The notes: generated from the letters alone by a model not told the origin. A stretch of 64,000 nt of DNA from Chryseobacterium kimseyorum (GCF_025971945.1 NZ_JAPDHW010000014.1:1-64000); one strand, 5' to 3'. Shown: positions 25,544 through 35,416, counted from the stretch's first letter. Program-made: numbers and translations.

Positions 25544-27664
25544 TTATTTAAAAATCTTCTTAATCACATTTCCAATCTCGATGAAATCGTCATGATTTCC
25601 TACAGAACGCCTTTCGGTAATGTCCTGTTTAAATTCTGAATATGGGAAGATCAGTAAATAATTATTATCATGAAGTTTTCCATTTAAAAGCTCAGGAATC
25701 AGTCGCATTCTTGGGATGTAAGACTGCATTCCTCGTTTGGCCATAAAAATTATCAACCCTTCATCTTCTTTGATTTGGGCTGCTGTTTCTTCGCCGTCTC
25801 TCCAAGTATTCATAATGATAAACTCAGCTTCGATGTTTGCTTTTTTAATGATTTTCTGTAAAATATCCAGAATGTTTTCAGGAGCATAAAATACAATCGT
25901 GGCGCCCGAATTTCTCGCGATATTCCAAACACGGACTAGAGCATGGAAAAATCCTGCTTCTTTGTGTGCATTTTCAGGAATCATTACAGCATACTTTTTA
26001 ATAGTTGAAAGCGGCTGTGCAGCGTGATACACGAAAACATTCACATCATCATTCTGCAGATATCCGTTGTACAGATTATGCGCAAACGAAGTTGAGAAAC
26101 CTTTTTCATCCTCCAACCCGATAATCAGATCAGTAATTTTCTGTTCTTTGATCACATTGTTGACGCCATTGATGACGTCGTTGTCATATCTTTTTAAAGC
26201 CTGCAGTTTTACGTCCGCCGAAGCTGCAGTGTCGGTTGCCTGATGCAGAAGTTTTTCGGCATTTTTTACAGAAGATTCATTTTTATCTTCATTGATGACA
26301 TTTAAAGCAAAAAAGTCTTCGGTATTGGAATGAGCTTTAATTAAAATCCCCAAATTCACCATTCTCTCAACGGTGTTGTCATAATTTAAAGCCAAAAGAA
26401 TATTTTCCTCCTCGTGATTATTTCCTGAAACAGTATCTTCATTGTCACTTTCAGCAATTTTCTGAGCGCTCGACATGGAGACGAAAGATGAAACGGTGCA
26501 CGAGATTAAAATCAATAAAATACTTCCGTTCAGAACGTGCTCGTTCAATAATCTTACGGGTTCCCCGGTTTCACTTTCAGAGAGAATAATGTTGTAACCG
26601 ACCATCACCGCTGCCAAAGTTGCAGCTGCAGAGGCTGAACTTAATCCGAAAATAAGTTTACCTTCTTCTTTTGTAAGCTTAAATGTTTTTTGGGTGGCCA
26701 CCGCAGAAACGTATTTCCCAACAATGGATGCGACCAGCATCACGGCTGCAACTTCCAACGTTTCCCAGCTTTTAAAAAATACTTTAAAATCAATCAGCAT
26801 TCCTACGCTGATCAGGAAAAAAGGAATAAAAATCGCGTTTCCAACGAATTCCACGCGGTTCATCAGTGAAGATGTGTGAGGAATCAGTCTGTTTAAAGCC
26901 AGACCTGCAAAGAATGCCCCAATAATCGCTTCTACACCAGCCAATTCAGCTAGTAACGCGGCCAGATAAATCATTACCAATACGAAAATGTACTGTGAAA
27001 TTTTGTCATCCACTTTCTTAAAAAACCACCTTCCGATAATCGGGAAAACCAGCAAAACGATCAGTGCAAAAACTATAAATGAAACCGATAATTTCACCCA
27101 AAAAGCGGTTCCCACATCACCCTGCGACATTCCAACAATAATGGCTAATACCAAAAGGGCAAGAACGTCGGTAATCATTGTTCCGCCGACCGTAATGTTA
27201 ACAGACAGGTTTTTTGCAATTCCTAATTTACTGACTAGAGGATAGGCGATCAGGGTATGAGAAGAAAATAAACTGGCAAAAAGGATAGAGGTTAAGACAG
27301 AGAAATCTAAAATATAATATCCGCCCACAAATCCCAAAACAAAAGGCACAAGAAAGGTGTAAAGACCGAATGTGAGACTTTTCCATTTGTTTTTCTTAAA
27401 ATCACCCATGTCGATCTCGAGTCCGGCGAGAAACATAATGTAGAGCAGGCCTGTTGTTCCCGTAACCACAATGCTGCTGTCCCTTGCGAGAACATTAAAA
27501 CCGTTCGGGCCAATGACGGCTCCGGCGATAATCAATCCTAAAAGATGGGGAACTTTAATTTTATTTAAAAGAAGCGGCGCTGCTAAAATAATGATCAGAA
27601 CCAACAAAAATTTGAGAACAGGATCTTCAAATGGAAGACTGAGGTTGTGTATACTTAAAATCAT
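25544..27664 (-). CDS. Cation:proton antiporter (CPA2, Kef-type) with C-terminal USP-like domain
   Basis: A 706-residue protein. Residues 1-395 hold about twelve membrane helices with the CPA2 signature (PHLLGLIIAGAVIGPNGFNV, GTTGLLYIMFLAGLEIDMGDFKKN, GVEAIIGAFFAGLALNRLIP). The C-terminal 300 residues form a soluble region with two universal-stress-protein-like halves, which may regulate transport. Members exchange Na+ or K+ for H+. It is preceded by a lipoprotein gene by 6 bp and followed by small genes. Confidence 0.92.
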   Translation of the reverse strand: MILSIHNLSLPFEDPVLKFLLVLIIILAAPLLLNKIKVPHLLGLIIAGAVIGPNGFNVLARDSSIVVTGTTGLLYIMFLAGLEIDMGDFKKNKWKSLTFGLYTFLVPFVLGFVGGYYILDFSVLTSILFASLFSSHTLIAYPLVSKLGIAKNLSVNITVGGTMITDVLALLVLAIIVGMSQGDVGTAFWVKLSVSFIVFALIVLLVFPIIGRWFFKKVDDKISQYIFVLVMIYLAALLAELAGVEAIIGAFFAGLALNRLIPHTSSLMNRVEFVGNAIFIPFFLISVGMLIDFKVFFKSWETLEVAAVMLVASIVGKYVSAVATQKTFKLTKEEGKLIFGLSSASAAATLAAVMVGYNIILSESETGEPVRLLNEHVLNGSILLILISCTVSSFVSMSSAQKIAESDNEDTVSGNNHEEENILLALNYDNTVERMVNLGILIKAHSNTEDFFALNVINEDKNESSVKNAEKLLHQATDTAASADVKLQALKRYDNDVINGVNNVIKEQKITDLIIGLEDEKGFSTSFAHNLYNGYLQNDDVNVFVYHAAQPLSTIKKYAVMIPENAHKEAGFFHALVRVWNIARNSGATIVFYAPENILDILQKIIKKANIEAEFIIMNTWRDGEETAAQIKEDEGLIIFMAKRGMQSYIPRMRLIPELLNGKLHDNNYLLIFPYSEFKQDITERRSVGNHDDFIEIGNVIKKIFK

Positions 27665-27670
27665 AGGTGT

Positions 27671-28240
27671 TTATTTTGAAAGACGGGTCAATTCTACAGA
27701 AAACTTTGCTGTACATTTGTTGTCAACGCTTACGGTACGTGTTCCCCGAATTTTATTTGCTGAAATTTCGTTGAGCAGAATATTCATTTCCACGCTTTTT
27801 TCTGCAGTAGAATCTGTTTTGTAATTCAGTTTTACCTCATTATTTTCAAATTTCCCGGAATATAATCTGACCAGCTTATTGTTGTTCACAATTTTAGAAA
27901 CCAGTTGGGTAGAGTCACTGTCAAATTCCCATGTATCAATTCTTTGGTCACCAATTACGTAATCGCTGCAGGAAGATTCTGTACAGATAACTTTGCCCGT
28001 CCAGGCTCCGTAAACTTCGGCCGGCCATTCTTTGAAGATTTCTACAGAGTCTTTTTTATTAAATAAACTGTCTCTCATTTTAATAAGAGATTGGTAATCA
28101 GATTCTTTTTTGGCGAATAATTTTTCTTTTTCCAGAAGGGCATTTTCGCGGTCAGTAAGCTGTTGACTTTTTTCTTTGTCATCGCAGCTTTGAAAAATTA
28201 AGAATAAAGCCAGAAGTATAATGAGAGATTTTTTTGTCAT
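27671..28240 (-). CDS. Lipoprotein with coiled coil, function unknown
   Basis: A 189-residue lipoprotein with a clear lipobox FQSC (Cys19). A charged heptad region (about 24-70: LTDRENALLEKEKLFAKKES) predicts a coiled coil. A beta-rich C-terminal domain starts with VYGAWTGKVICTESSCSDYV, which has paired cysteines. It lies 6 bp upstream of the antiporter gene on the same strand, so the two are likely co-expressed. A functional link is inference only. Confidence 0.82.
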   Translation of the reverse strand: MTKKSLIILLALFLIFQSCDDKEKSQQLTDRENALLEKEKLFAKKESDYQSLIKMRDSLFNKKDSVEIFKEWPAEVYGAWTGKVICTESSCSDYVIGDQRIDTWEFDSDSTQLVSKIVNNNKLVRLYSGKFENNEVKLNYKTDSTAEKSVEMNILLNEISANKIRGTRTVSVDNKCTAKFSVELTRLSK

Positions 28241-28349
28241 AACGCACTAATTATTTTAAAAATATAGGCAAAAATTATGACAGCAAAAAATAAATAAAAG
28301 ACTTTTAACTAAGAAATTTATTTCTTCGGTTTAATTTTTTAAGCATAAA

Positions 28350-29258
28350 TTATCCCTCAATCTTCTTTCTTTTAAAGAGTTCCGGATTATAATTAATGAT
28401 AAAAACGCCCAAAATAATCAGTATAGCTGCAATGATAAATTTGGCCGAAATTTTTTCGTCTAAAATTAACCAACTTAAGAAAATAGAAATAATGGTATTG
28501 ATATAAGCCAAAATAGAAACTTGTACCGGAGAAATTTTAGTGAGTGCATAGTGGAACGCGAAAAATGCAGCTACGGAACCGAAAACAGCCAGATAAAGCA
28601 TTGCCGAAATACTTATTCCACTCCAGTTTTCAAAATTGTAATTTTCGGAAAATAGAAAAGCAAAAATAAGCTGAATAATTCCTGCAAACATAAACTGATA
28701 GAAAAGATTAAGCGTGATATTTTTGCTCTGAAGATTCAGTTTTTTAGTGAAAATTGTTCCCGATGCCCAGCCTAAAATTGCAATGAACAGGAAAATAATT
28801 CCCATCAGATAATCAGGATTCCCCAAATCTTTCAAACCATCCCAAAATATAAAAAGAATCCCGCTGAAACAGAGGATAATTCCTATCAAAGCCCTGAAGC
28901 TGAACTTTTGTAAACCAATCGCTACGCTACCAAGAAAAACGACGATGGGCGAACAGGCGCTCATTAAAGATGCCAAACTACTCGTGACAGATTCTTCCGC
29001 AACCGTGGTCATTCCGTTGGCGATAATGAGCATTAGCGTAGAAAATATTAATTGATACTTTAAATTATTCCAGCCGATCCATTTAAACTCCTTTCGGTAC
29101 AGGAGAATCATTAACATAATAATTCCCGCCAAAAGCTGACGGATTCCTGCAACAAACCACGCCGGAATAGTTTCTACCGCCACACGAATGGATAGAAAAG
29201 TGGTTCCCCACACAATGGCTACAGTGAGAACGGCGAAAGTAAGTTTGTAATTTTTCAA
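28350..29258 (-). CDS. EamA/DMT family transporter
   Basis: A 302-residue permease with ten predicted membrane helices in two EamA repeats (about 7-140 and 155-290). The N-terminus is KLTFAVLTVAIVWGTTFLSIRVAVETIP. Family members export amino acids, drugs or other metabolites; the substrate is unknown. The start codon appears to be TTG at 29258 (the triplet before AAAAATTAC), which gives the normal short N-terminus. The second EamA gene of the window (62605) also uses TTG. Confidence 0.9.
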   Translation of the reverse strand: MKNYKLTFAVLTVAIVWGTTFLSIRVAVETIPAWFVAGIRQLLAGIIMLMILLYRKEFKWIGWNNLKYQLIFSTLMLIIANGMTTVAEESVTSSLASLMSACSPIVVFLGSVAIGLQKFSFRALIGIILCFSGILFIFWDGLKDLGNPDYLMGIIFLFIAILGWASGTIFTKKLNLQSKNITLNLFYQFMFAGIIQLIFAFLFSENYNFENWSGISISAMLYLAVFGSVAAFFAFHYALTKISPVQVSILAYINTIISIFLSWLILDEKISAKFIIAAILIILGVFIINYNPELFKRKKIEG

Positions 29259-29280
29259 TGGAATAGGGGAAATCGAATGG

Positions 29281-29288
29281 CAAAGATA
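29281..29288 (-). promoter_or_regulatory. -7 promoter box of the EamA gene
   Basis: TATCTTTG on the minus strand, 22 nt before the TTG start at 29258. The same octamer precedes purE, the delta' gene and the other EamA gene. Confidence 0.5.
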
Positions 29289-29330
29289 TTTATTTTGAAC
29301 TGAAAAGATGTCAATTCTGCTTCACAAGTG

Positions 29331-29464
29331 AATCAGTGAATTGTCAATTCGCTACGCTGTCAATTAATTTGTTAAGTTATAAAATGCACTATTGATTATT
29401 CACTTGCGAAGCAAAATTCACTTTTTATTTTCACCCTTTTTTAAAATCCTTATCTTTGAAACAT
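29331..29464. repeat. Intergenic element upstream of purE (shared with 53.8 kb)
   Basis: This stretch shares with 53806-53939 the strings ATTCACTTGCGAAGC (29398-29412) and TTATCTTTGAAACAT (29450-29464), plus looser GTGAATTGTCA and TTCGCT pieces. Copies of GTGAAT / ATTCAC within it form imperfect inverted repeats. Confidence 0.6.
29451..29458 (+). promoter_or_regulatory. -7 promoter box of purE
   Basis: TATCTTTG, 23 nt before the ATG at 29482, inside the string shared with the delta' promoter. Confidence 0.55.
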
Positions 29465-29481
29465 CTAATAAAATTGAAAAA

Positions 29482-29985
29482 ATGGTAGGAATTATCATGG
29501 GAAGTCAGAGCGACTTGCCAATCATGGAACTGGCAGCGAATTTTTTAAAGAGTTTAGACATTCCTTATGAACTGACGGTAGTTTCGGCGCACAGAACGCC
29601 CGAAAGAATGTTTGATTATGCCAAACATGCCAAGAAAAGAGGTTTGAAAGTAATCATCGCTGGAGCTGGCGGAGCGGCCCATCTTCCGGGAATGGTGGCC
29701 AGTTGTACGACGTTACCCGTAATCGGAGTTCCTATCTTATCAAGCAATTCGATCGACGGTTGGGATTCTGTTCTATCGATTCTTCAGATGCCGGGCGGAA
29801 TTCCTGTAGCAACGGTAGCCTTAAACGGAGCTTTGAATGCCGGAATTTTAGCTGCGAAAATATTAGGAACAGGTGATGAAAGTGTAGCTGAAAAACTTCA
29901 GATTTATCAGGATACTTTGAAAGATAAAGTCTTGGGAACTGTGGATGATATCAAAGCTAAGCATCCGAATCTGTATGATCTTTAA
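29482..29985 (+). CDS. purE: N5-carboxyaminoimidazole ribonucleotide mutase
   Basis: Rearranges N5-CAIR to CAIR, the step after PurK. I choose ATG 29482 (MVGIIMGSQSDLPIMELA), the family start. A longer in-frame extension to 29392 would cross the promoter box. The 167-residue protein has GSQSDLPIM, the SAHRTPERM motif and the Gly-rich GAGGAAHLPGMVA with VPILSSNSIDGWDS. A strong shared terminator follows. Confidence 0.97.
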   Translation: MVGIIMGSQSDLPIMELAANFLKSLDIPYELTVVSAHRTPERMFDYAKHAKKRGLKVIIAGAGGAAHLPGMVASCTTLPVIGVPILSSNSIDGWDSVLSILQMPGGIPVATVALNGALNAGILAAKILGTGDESVAEKLQIYQDTLKDKVLGTVDDIKAKHPNLYDL

Positions 29986-30004
29986 AAATTCCTTTATATA
30001 TAAG

Positions 30005-30038
30005 AAAATGCCCCGAAATTTGCGGGGCATTTTTGTTT
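30005..30038. terminator. Bidirectional terminator between purE and the BspA-like gene
   Basis: AAAATGCCCCG and CGGGGCATTTT pair perfectly over 11 bp around AAATTTG. T-rich tails lie on the plus strand, and the A-run gives T on the minus strand. Confidence 0.88.
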
Positions 30039-31583
30039 TTATTTTTTAATGAATTTATAAGTCTGAATATCGTTTCTTGTGATAATCTGTAAAATATAAT
30101 TTCCCGGTGTAAGATGCTGAATGTTGATTAAATCTTTTGACAGAGTATTTTCTGTGATCATCCTTCCGCTTACATCGCTGATAATATAGCTTTTTGCATC
30201 TTTAATATTTTTTAAATAAATAAAATTTTCTGCCGGATTTGGGTATATAGATCCTTTATTTTTTAACTGACTTTCATAGGTTGATAATTTTCTGCATTCT
30301 CCTACGGTATCACCGGTCATTGACCAGCCTTTACTGAGCAGAATATTTCGGTGTGGAACCACGTCTACAGCGTAGGTGAAATTCGGTACGAATCCGATGT
30401 TGATGTTATTGGCTGTAATTGGATTATTTGCCCAGCCTACAAGTGTATCGCTGTAATTATCACAGTTTAATCCTGAACCTAAAAGCGCCTGTGATCCTAT
30501 CGTAAGTGACGGTAAACTCCATGCCTGAAGGCTTTGATTGAAATTTGTAGCTCCAGAAAATACCGTGTTGAAGTCGCTCAAGACGTTGGTATTCCAGCTG
30601 TCTAAAGGTTGATTGAATGCTGTGCAGCCATGGAACATGTGAGAGATATCTGTAACTTTTGAAACATTCCAGCTATTAAGGGGTTGATTAAAATTGGTGT
30701 TAAAATGAAACATCCACATCATATTGGTTACGTTTGAAGTGTTCCAGTTATTGAGTGGCTGATTAAATGCCAGAGTTCCGGCAAACATAAAGCCCATATT
30801 TGTTGCTGACGAAGTATTCCAACTGTTTAGATTCTGATTAAACACGATTCTGTTTTCAAACATAGATTTGAAATTGGTTGCTTTTGATGTATTCCACGAA
30901 CTGATGGGAGCGTTAAAAGTATCGGGAATTTGAAACGCAGGCTGGTGAGAGAACATATTTTGGAAATCTTCGATGGTGGAAGTATTCCAGTTTGCCATCG
31001 ATGGATTTCCGGTTAATGAGTTGGCATTGTAAAACATGTATGAGCCATCCAGCACTGCCAAAAGATCAGGCGAATCTGTCGCTGTAATCTGTACATATCT
31101 GCAATGGGAAAATGCATTATACATCGATTGCCACTGGATGTTGCCCCATTGTGAGATCTCAAGCAGCTTGTCAGAATTACCTAAAAAAGACCACGAGACA
31201 GCACCGTTAACTGAAGTCGTCATGGTCGCAAATTTAATCTGAGTGAAGACTCCATTTCCGTTACTTACTTTTACTCTGTAAGTAGCCTGTGCCGGATTAG
31301 GATTGAGAGGCGTACCGAAGTTGATCAAAACCTGACCTATTGAGGTTACATTAGGCAGTATTGCATTATGTTGCGGGTAATTCACTTCTTCCCACTGAAT
31401 AGTGTAGTTAAGCCCGGTTCCGGGAAACCATATCTGACTTGAAGTGGATGGATTCAGACCGGCAACAGTAGTAATGAAATTTGGATTGATACCACTGGGT
31501 TTCCAAATCGTGATGAATTCGTTCTGAGCTTTTGTAAGCTGACTTGACAGCATTACCATGATAAAAAATATTAATTTTTTCAT
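30039..31583 (-). CDS. BspA-like repeat surface protein with T9SS sorting domain (1)
   Basis: A 514-residue secreted protein. I choose the ATG at 31583, which gives a signal peptide MKKLIFFIMVMLSSQLTKAQ; the longer frame to 31679 has no signal. The central region carries repeats of about 25 residues of DUF285/BspA type, such as FNQPLNNWNTSNVTNMMWMF. The last 75 residues form a type IX secretion sorting domain (IYPNPAENFIYLKNI to KFIKK). It should be exported and surface-attached by the Por system. It lies 52 bp after its paralogue. Confidence 0.92.
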   Translation of the reverse strand: MKKLIFFIMVMLSSQLTKAQNEFITIWKPSGINPNFITTVAGLNPSTSSQIWFPGTGLNYTIQWEEVNYPQHNAILPNVTSIGQVLINFGTPLNPNPAQATYRVKVSNGNGVFTQIKFATMTTSVNGAVSWSFLGNSDKLLEISQWGNIQWQSMYNAFSHCRYVQITATDSPDLLAVLDGSYMFYNANSLTGNPSMANWNTSTIEDFQNMFSHQPAFQIPDTFNAPISSWNTSKATNFKSMFENRIVFNQNLNSWNTSSATNMGFMFAGTLAFNQPLNNWNTSNVTNMMWMFHFNTNFNQPLNSWNVSKVTDISHMFHGCTAFNQPLDSWNTNVLSDFNTVFSGATNFNQSLQAWSLPSLTIGSQALLGSGLNCDNYSDTLVGWANNPITANNINIGFVPNFTYAVDVVPHRNILLSKGWSMTGDTVGECRKLSTYESQLKNKGSIYPNPAENFIYLKNIKDAKSYIISDVSGRMITENTLSKDLINIQHLTPGNYILQIITRNDIQTYKFIKK

Positions 31584-31635
31584 AGGATAAATTTTAGATT
31601 TGGTGCTTGCAAAAAAGGAGTATGTCGTGTGATTA

Positions 31636-33189
31636 TTATTCTTTAATAAATTTAAAATGTTGAATCTGATCTTTTGCAACGATCTGCAAAATGTAATTTC
31701 CTTTTGGTAAAGTACTGATGTTGATCATTTCATTTGATATCTTTCCCTCTTTAATCAATCTTCCGCTTGCATCAATTATTCTGTATTTTTCTGCGTCATG
31801 CAAATGATCGGTGTGAATATTATCTTTTACAGGATTTGGATAAATTGATCCATTTCTGACAGGTTTGATTTCTGAATTTGCCAGGAAGCAACTCCCCACA
31901 GAGTCTCCGGTGATGTTCCAGTTTTTATTATTGATCAGAATATTTCTTTTACTGACCACATTTGAAGCATATTGAGCTGGTGCTACTGTCTGCAAATTGA
32001 TATTATTTGGTGTATTGGGATTATCTGCCCAGCCAGCAAGCGTTTTACTATAGTTATTGCAGTCGATAGCAGTTAAAGTAAGCATTCCGGAAGCATCAGT
32101 AAGAGAATTTAAATTCCAGGCATCTAAAGATTGATTATAACTTGATGCACCGGTCAAAAAAGTATTTAGTCTTGTCACATTACTCACATCCCAGGAGTTC
32201 AGATTTTGATTGAAAGCCACACATCCATGAAATACGTGGGCCATATCGGTGACGTTGGAGGTATTCCACATATTTAATGACTGATTAAAAACAGGAATCA
32301 TATGAAACATAAAATGCATGTCTTGCAGGCTTGAAGTGTCCCAGCTGTCTAGTCGCTGATTAAAACTCAAACACTGAGCAAACATCCAGCTCATGTCGGT
32401 AACATTTGAAACATCCCAGTTATTTACACTTTGATTGAAAACAGGTCTGCCGGCTAACATATAGCTCATATTTGTAGCAGAAGATGTATTCCAAGCACCA
32501 ATGTAAGGCGAATTAAACTGATGCGGAATTGTAGAAGTATCGGTGAGACAAGAAAACATAAATCTAAAATTCTGAATTTGAGAAGTATTCCAATTTTGCA
32601 TTGAGCTGGCTCCTATAAATTGTGGTGTTCCGTAAAACATAAAAGATAAATCTGTCACATTACTGAGATTTGGGCTGTCTGTAGCAGTAAGCTGCATCGC
32701 TTTACAATTGGTAAATGCTGAGTTCATCGAAATCCATGCAATGTTTCCCCATTGTTCTATTTCTATTAGTTTGTCGGCACTTCCAAACATTTGCCATATT
32801 GGAAAAAACTGTTCAGCGGCAGGAAATAATTGTGCGGTTCCGAATTTGATCTGTCTGAAAATTCCGTTGCCATTAGAAACTTTTACTCTGTACGTTGCGC
32901 TTGAGGCATCTCCGTTAGATGTTCCGAAATCTATCAAAACCTGATTGGTAGACGTTACATTAGTCATCATCCCATTATGGACAGGATATCCCACCTCTTC
33001 CCATTCTATGGTATAATTGTCGCCATTACCCGGAAACCATATTTGATTTGCATTTGCCTGATAAGGAGCATCAACAGAAATTGCCGGATTCATAAACTGA
33101 CCAGGCTTCCAGATGGTAACAAATTCGCTCTGAGCTTTTGTCATCTGAAACAACAAAATAAAAGAAAAAATGAGTAGTAATTTTTTCAT
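31636..33189 (-). CDS. BspA-like repeat surface protein with T9SS sorting domain (2)
   Basis: A 517-residue paralogue of the next gene with the same layout: signal peptide (MKKLLLIFSFILLFQMTKAQ), an N-terminal beta domain beginning SEFVTIWKPGQF, repeats such as FNQSVNNWDVSNVTDMSWMF, and a T9SS C-terminal domain (IYPNPVKDNIH to KFIKE). BspA-like repeats form curved repeat folds used for adhesion or binding in other bacteria; the ligand here is unknown. The pair looks like a tandem duplication. Confidence 0.92.
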   Translation of the reverse strand: MKKLLLIFSFILLFQMTKAQSEFVTIWKPGQFMNPAISVDAPYQANANQIWFPGNGDNYTIEWEEVGYPVHNGMMTNVTSTNQVLIDFGTSNGDASSATYRVKVSNGNGIFRQIKFGTAQLFPAAEQFFPIWQMFGSADKLIEIEQWGNIAWISMNSAFTNCKAMQLTATDSPNLSNVTDLSFMFYGTPQFIGASSMQNWNTSQIQNFRFMFSCLTDTSTIPHQFNSPYIGAWNTSSATNMSYMLAGRPVFNQSVNNWDVSNVTDMSWMFAQCLSFNQRLDSWDTSSLQDMHFMFHMIPVFNQSLNMWNTSNVTDMAHVFHGCVAFNQNLNSWDVSNVTRLNTFLTGASSYNQSLDAWNLNSLTDASGMLTLTAIDCNNYSKTLAGWADNPNTPNNINLQTVAPAQYASNVVSKRNILINNKNWNITGDSVGSCFLANSEIKPVRNGSIYPNPVKDNIHTDHLHDAEKYRIIDASGRLIKEGKISNEMINISTLPKGNYILQIVAKDQIQHFKFIKE

Positions 33190-33383
33190 AATGTATAATT
33201 TGGTGATAAGGAAAATGATAAAGAGCTTAATTTTTATCGTAAAATAATTGATATTTCTGAATGTTATTTATATTCGTAAGGATATTAAATTAGTTTTGCG
33301 ATTTTCATAATCTCCTGAACAGCAAATATAATAAAAATTTAAACATGTCATTATTTTGTGAAATAATTATTTCAAAAATAAAA

Positions 33384-33407
33384 ATGCTCACTATATTTAG
33401 TGAGCAT
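33384..33407 (-). terminator. Terminator of the YiaA/B gene
   Basis: ATGCTCACT and AGTGAGCAT pair perfectly around ATATTT. Read on the minus strand it is followed by TTTTATTTTT. Confidence 0.82.
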
Positions 33408-33430
33408 GGTATCCGTTTATTTTTCTTACC

Positions 33431-33823
33431 TTAATCTTCCATCATATTGTCTCGGGTGTTCTTCTGAACGGCGATTGCACCGAATAATGCCAGTAAAAAT
33501 GCAAAAGCATAAAACCCTTTTTCACTAGGCATAATGGTCGCATTAAATAGTCCAACAGTTAATAAAACGATAGATGATAATGTTGCGAACCAGCAGATTC
33601 CATAATAGATATCGGTTACTTTAATGTTTTCCATTCTGTCTCTCACAGCTTTCTGTAATGAAACTACAGCAAATAATCCGTAAAGAAGTATAGTAAAATA
33701 ATATCCTTTTTCATTAAGCTGCATTTCTGCTCTTACGAGACCGACGATATAGCCAACCATTCCTGCGCCCAATGCGACCCACGAAGCTGCGACAAATGCA
33801 TTTGAAACTCCCTGTTTTTTCAT
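33431..33823 (-). CDS. YiaA/YiaB family inner-membrane protein
   Basis: A 130-residue protein with four membrane helices in two similar halves (AFVAASWVALGAGMVGYIVGLVRAEMQLNEKGYYF and IYYGICWFATLSSIVLLTVGLFNATIMPSEKGFYAF). Each half ends in the NEKG/SEKG-Y/F pattern of the YiaAB two-helix domain. The function is unknown. Single gene with its own promoter box and terminator. Confidence 0.92.
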   Translation of the reverse strand: MKKQGVSNAFVAASWVALGAGMVGYIVGLVRAEMQLNEKGYYFTILLYGLFAVVSLQKAVRDRMENIKVTDIYYGICWFATLSSIVLLTVGLFNATIMPSEKGFYAFAFLLALFGAIAVQKNTRDNMMED

Positions 33824-33853
33824 AATTTATGTTTTTTTAATGTTTAGTTCATC

Positions 33854-33861
33854 CAAATATA
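33854..33861 (-). promoter_or_regulatory. -7 promoter box of the YiaA/B gene
   Basis: TATATTTG on the minus strand, 30 nt before the ATG at 33823. Confidence 0.5.
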
Positions 33862-33972
33862 TTATTTTTTTAACAATTGTGAATTATCAATCTTAAAGTT
33901 TATCACTATTCTTTGAAAATATTGAATTTAGGAACAGGAAACTGACGGATAACCTGTATTGAATATAAAACA

Positions 33973-34001
33973 AGAACGCTTCGGTATCTCCGAAGCGTTC
34001 T
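33973..34001 (-). terminator. Terminator of ahcY
   Basis: AGAACGCTTCGG and CCGAAGCGTTCT pair perfectly over 12 bp around TATCT. On the minus strand the hairpin is followed by TGTTTTATATTC. Confidence 0.82.
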
Positions 34002-34054
34002 GTATATATGAATTGCTGATGAATTGCCCATCACCAATATTTAATTACAAATAA

Positions 34055-35371
34055 TTAGTATCTGTAGTATTCTGGCTTGTATGGTCCCTGTACTTCTACA
34101 CCGATATACTCAGCCTGTTCAGTAGAAAGAACTTCCAATTCAACGCTTAATTTCTTAAGGTGAAGAGCTGCTACTTTCTCATCCAGGTGCTTAGGAAGCA
34201 TGTAAACTTCGTTTCCGTAAGCTTCAGAGTTTGTCCAAAGTTCGATTTGAGCCAAAGTCTGATTAGAGAATGAGTTAGACATTACAAATGATGGGTGACC
34301 TGTTGCACAGCCAAGGTTTACCAATCTACCTTCTGCAAGGATGATCACTTCTTTACCTTCTTCCAAAGTATAGATGTCAACCTGAGGTTTAACTTCAGAT
34401 TTTGTGTGACCGTAGTTCTCATTTAACCAAGCCATATCGATTTCGTTATCGAAGTGACCGATGTTACAAACGATTGCTTTGTCTTTTAATTTTAAGAAAT
34501 GTTCTTTTCTTACGATGTTAAAGTTACCGGTTGTAGTGATTACGATATCTGCGTTATCCACAACAGAATCTAATCTTTTCACTTCAAAACCGTCCATTGC
34601 AGCCTGTAAAGCACAGATAGGATCGATTTCAGTAACAGTTACGATAGATCCAGCACCTCTGAAAGAAGCAGCAGTACCTTTACCAACGTCTCCGTATCCG
34701 CAAACTACCACCCTTTTACCAGCCAACATAATGTCAGTTGCTCTTCTTACTGCATCTACTGCAGATTCTTTACATCCGTATTTGTTGTCGAACTTAGATT
34801 TAGTCACTGAATCATTTACGTTGATTGCAGGCATTACCAAAGTTCCGTTTTTCATTCTTTCATACAGTCTGTGAACTCCTGTAGTAGTTTCTTCAGAAAG
34901 TCCTTTGATTTCTTTTGTGAATTCAGGATATCTGTCGAAAACCATGTTGGTCAAATCTCCACCATCATCCAAAATCATGTTCAATGGCTTTCTGTCTTCT
35001 CCGAAGAAAAGAGTCTGCTCGATACACCAGTCAAATTCTTCTTCGTTAAGACCTTTCCATGCGTAAACAGGAATTCCCGCAGCAGCAATAGCAGCAGCAG
35101 CGTGGTCTTGCGTAGAGAAAATGTTACAAGATGACCACGTAACTTCAGCTCCAAGAGCAACCAAAGTTTCGATCAAAACTGCAGTCTGGATTGTCATGTG
35201 AAGACATCCTGCGATTCTTGCCCCTTTCAATGGTTGAGATGGTCCGAATTCTTCACGGATTGACATCAAACCTGGCATTTCTGCTTCAGCAAGAGTGATT
35301 TCTTTTCTTCCCCATTCTGCAAGGGTGATATCCTTTACTTTGTAAGGAACATATTGTGTTGTAGTACTCAT
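34055..35371 (-). CDS. ahcY: Adenosylhomocysteinase
   Basis: Splits S-adenosylhomocysteine into adenosine and homocysteine, keeping methylation reactions running. The 438-residue NAD-dependent enzyme has the substrate region [16 protein letters not shown] (55-70), the NAD-binding GYGDVGKG (225-232) and the C-terminal [10 protein letters not shown]. The gene is flanked by its own promoter box and terminator. I looked upstream for a SAH-type riboswitch and found no such structure. Confidence 0.98.
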   Translation of the reverse strand: MSTTTQYVPYKVKDITLAEWGRKEITLAEAEMPGLMSIREEFGPSQPLKGARIAGCLHMTIQTAVLIETLVALGAEVTWSSCNIFSTQDHAAAAIAAAGIPVYAWKGLNEEEFDWCIEQTLFFGEDRKPLNMILDDGGDLTNMVFDRYPEFTKEIKGLSEETTTGVHRLYERMKNGTLVMPAINVNDSVTKSKFDNKYGCKESAVDAVRRATDIMLAGKRVVVCGYGDVGKGTAASFRGAGSIVTVTEIDPICALQAAMDGFEVKRLDSVVDNADIVITTTGNFNIVRKEHFLKLKDKAIVCNIGHFDNEIDMAWLNENYGHTKSEVKPQVDIYTLEEGKEVIILAEGRLVNLGCATGHPSFVMSNSFSNQTLAQIELWTNSEAYGNEVYMLPKHLDEKVAALHLKKLSVELEVLSTEQAEYIGVEVQGPYKPEYYRY

Positions 35372-35408
35372 ATCTTATGAATAAATTTAAATTCAAATAA
35401 TTAAAGTG

Positions 35409-35416
35409 CAAAATTA
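35409..35416 (-). promoter_or_regulatory. -7 promoter box of ahcY
   Basis: TAATTTTG on the minus strand, 37 nt before the ATG at 35371. A TTG lies about 23 nt upstream of it and could be the -33 element. Confidence 0.45.

Noticed and set aside
29392..29481. Longer purE start giving a 197-residue protein
   Set aside because: The extra 30 residues are not family-like and overlap the promoter box and the shared repeat.
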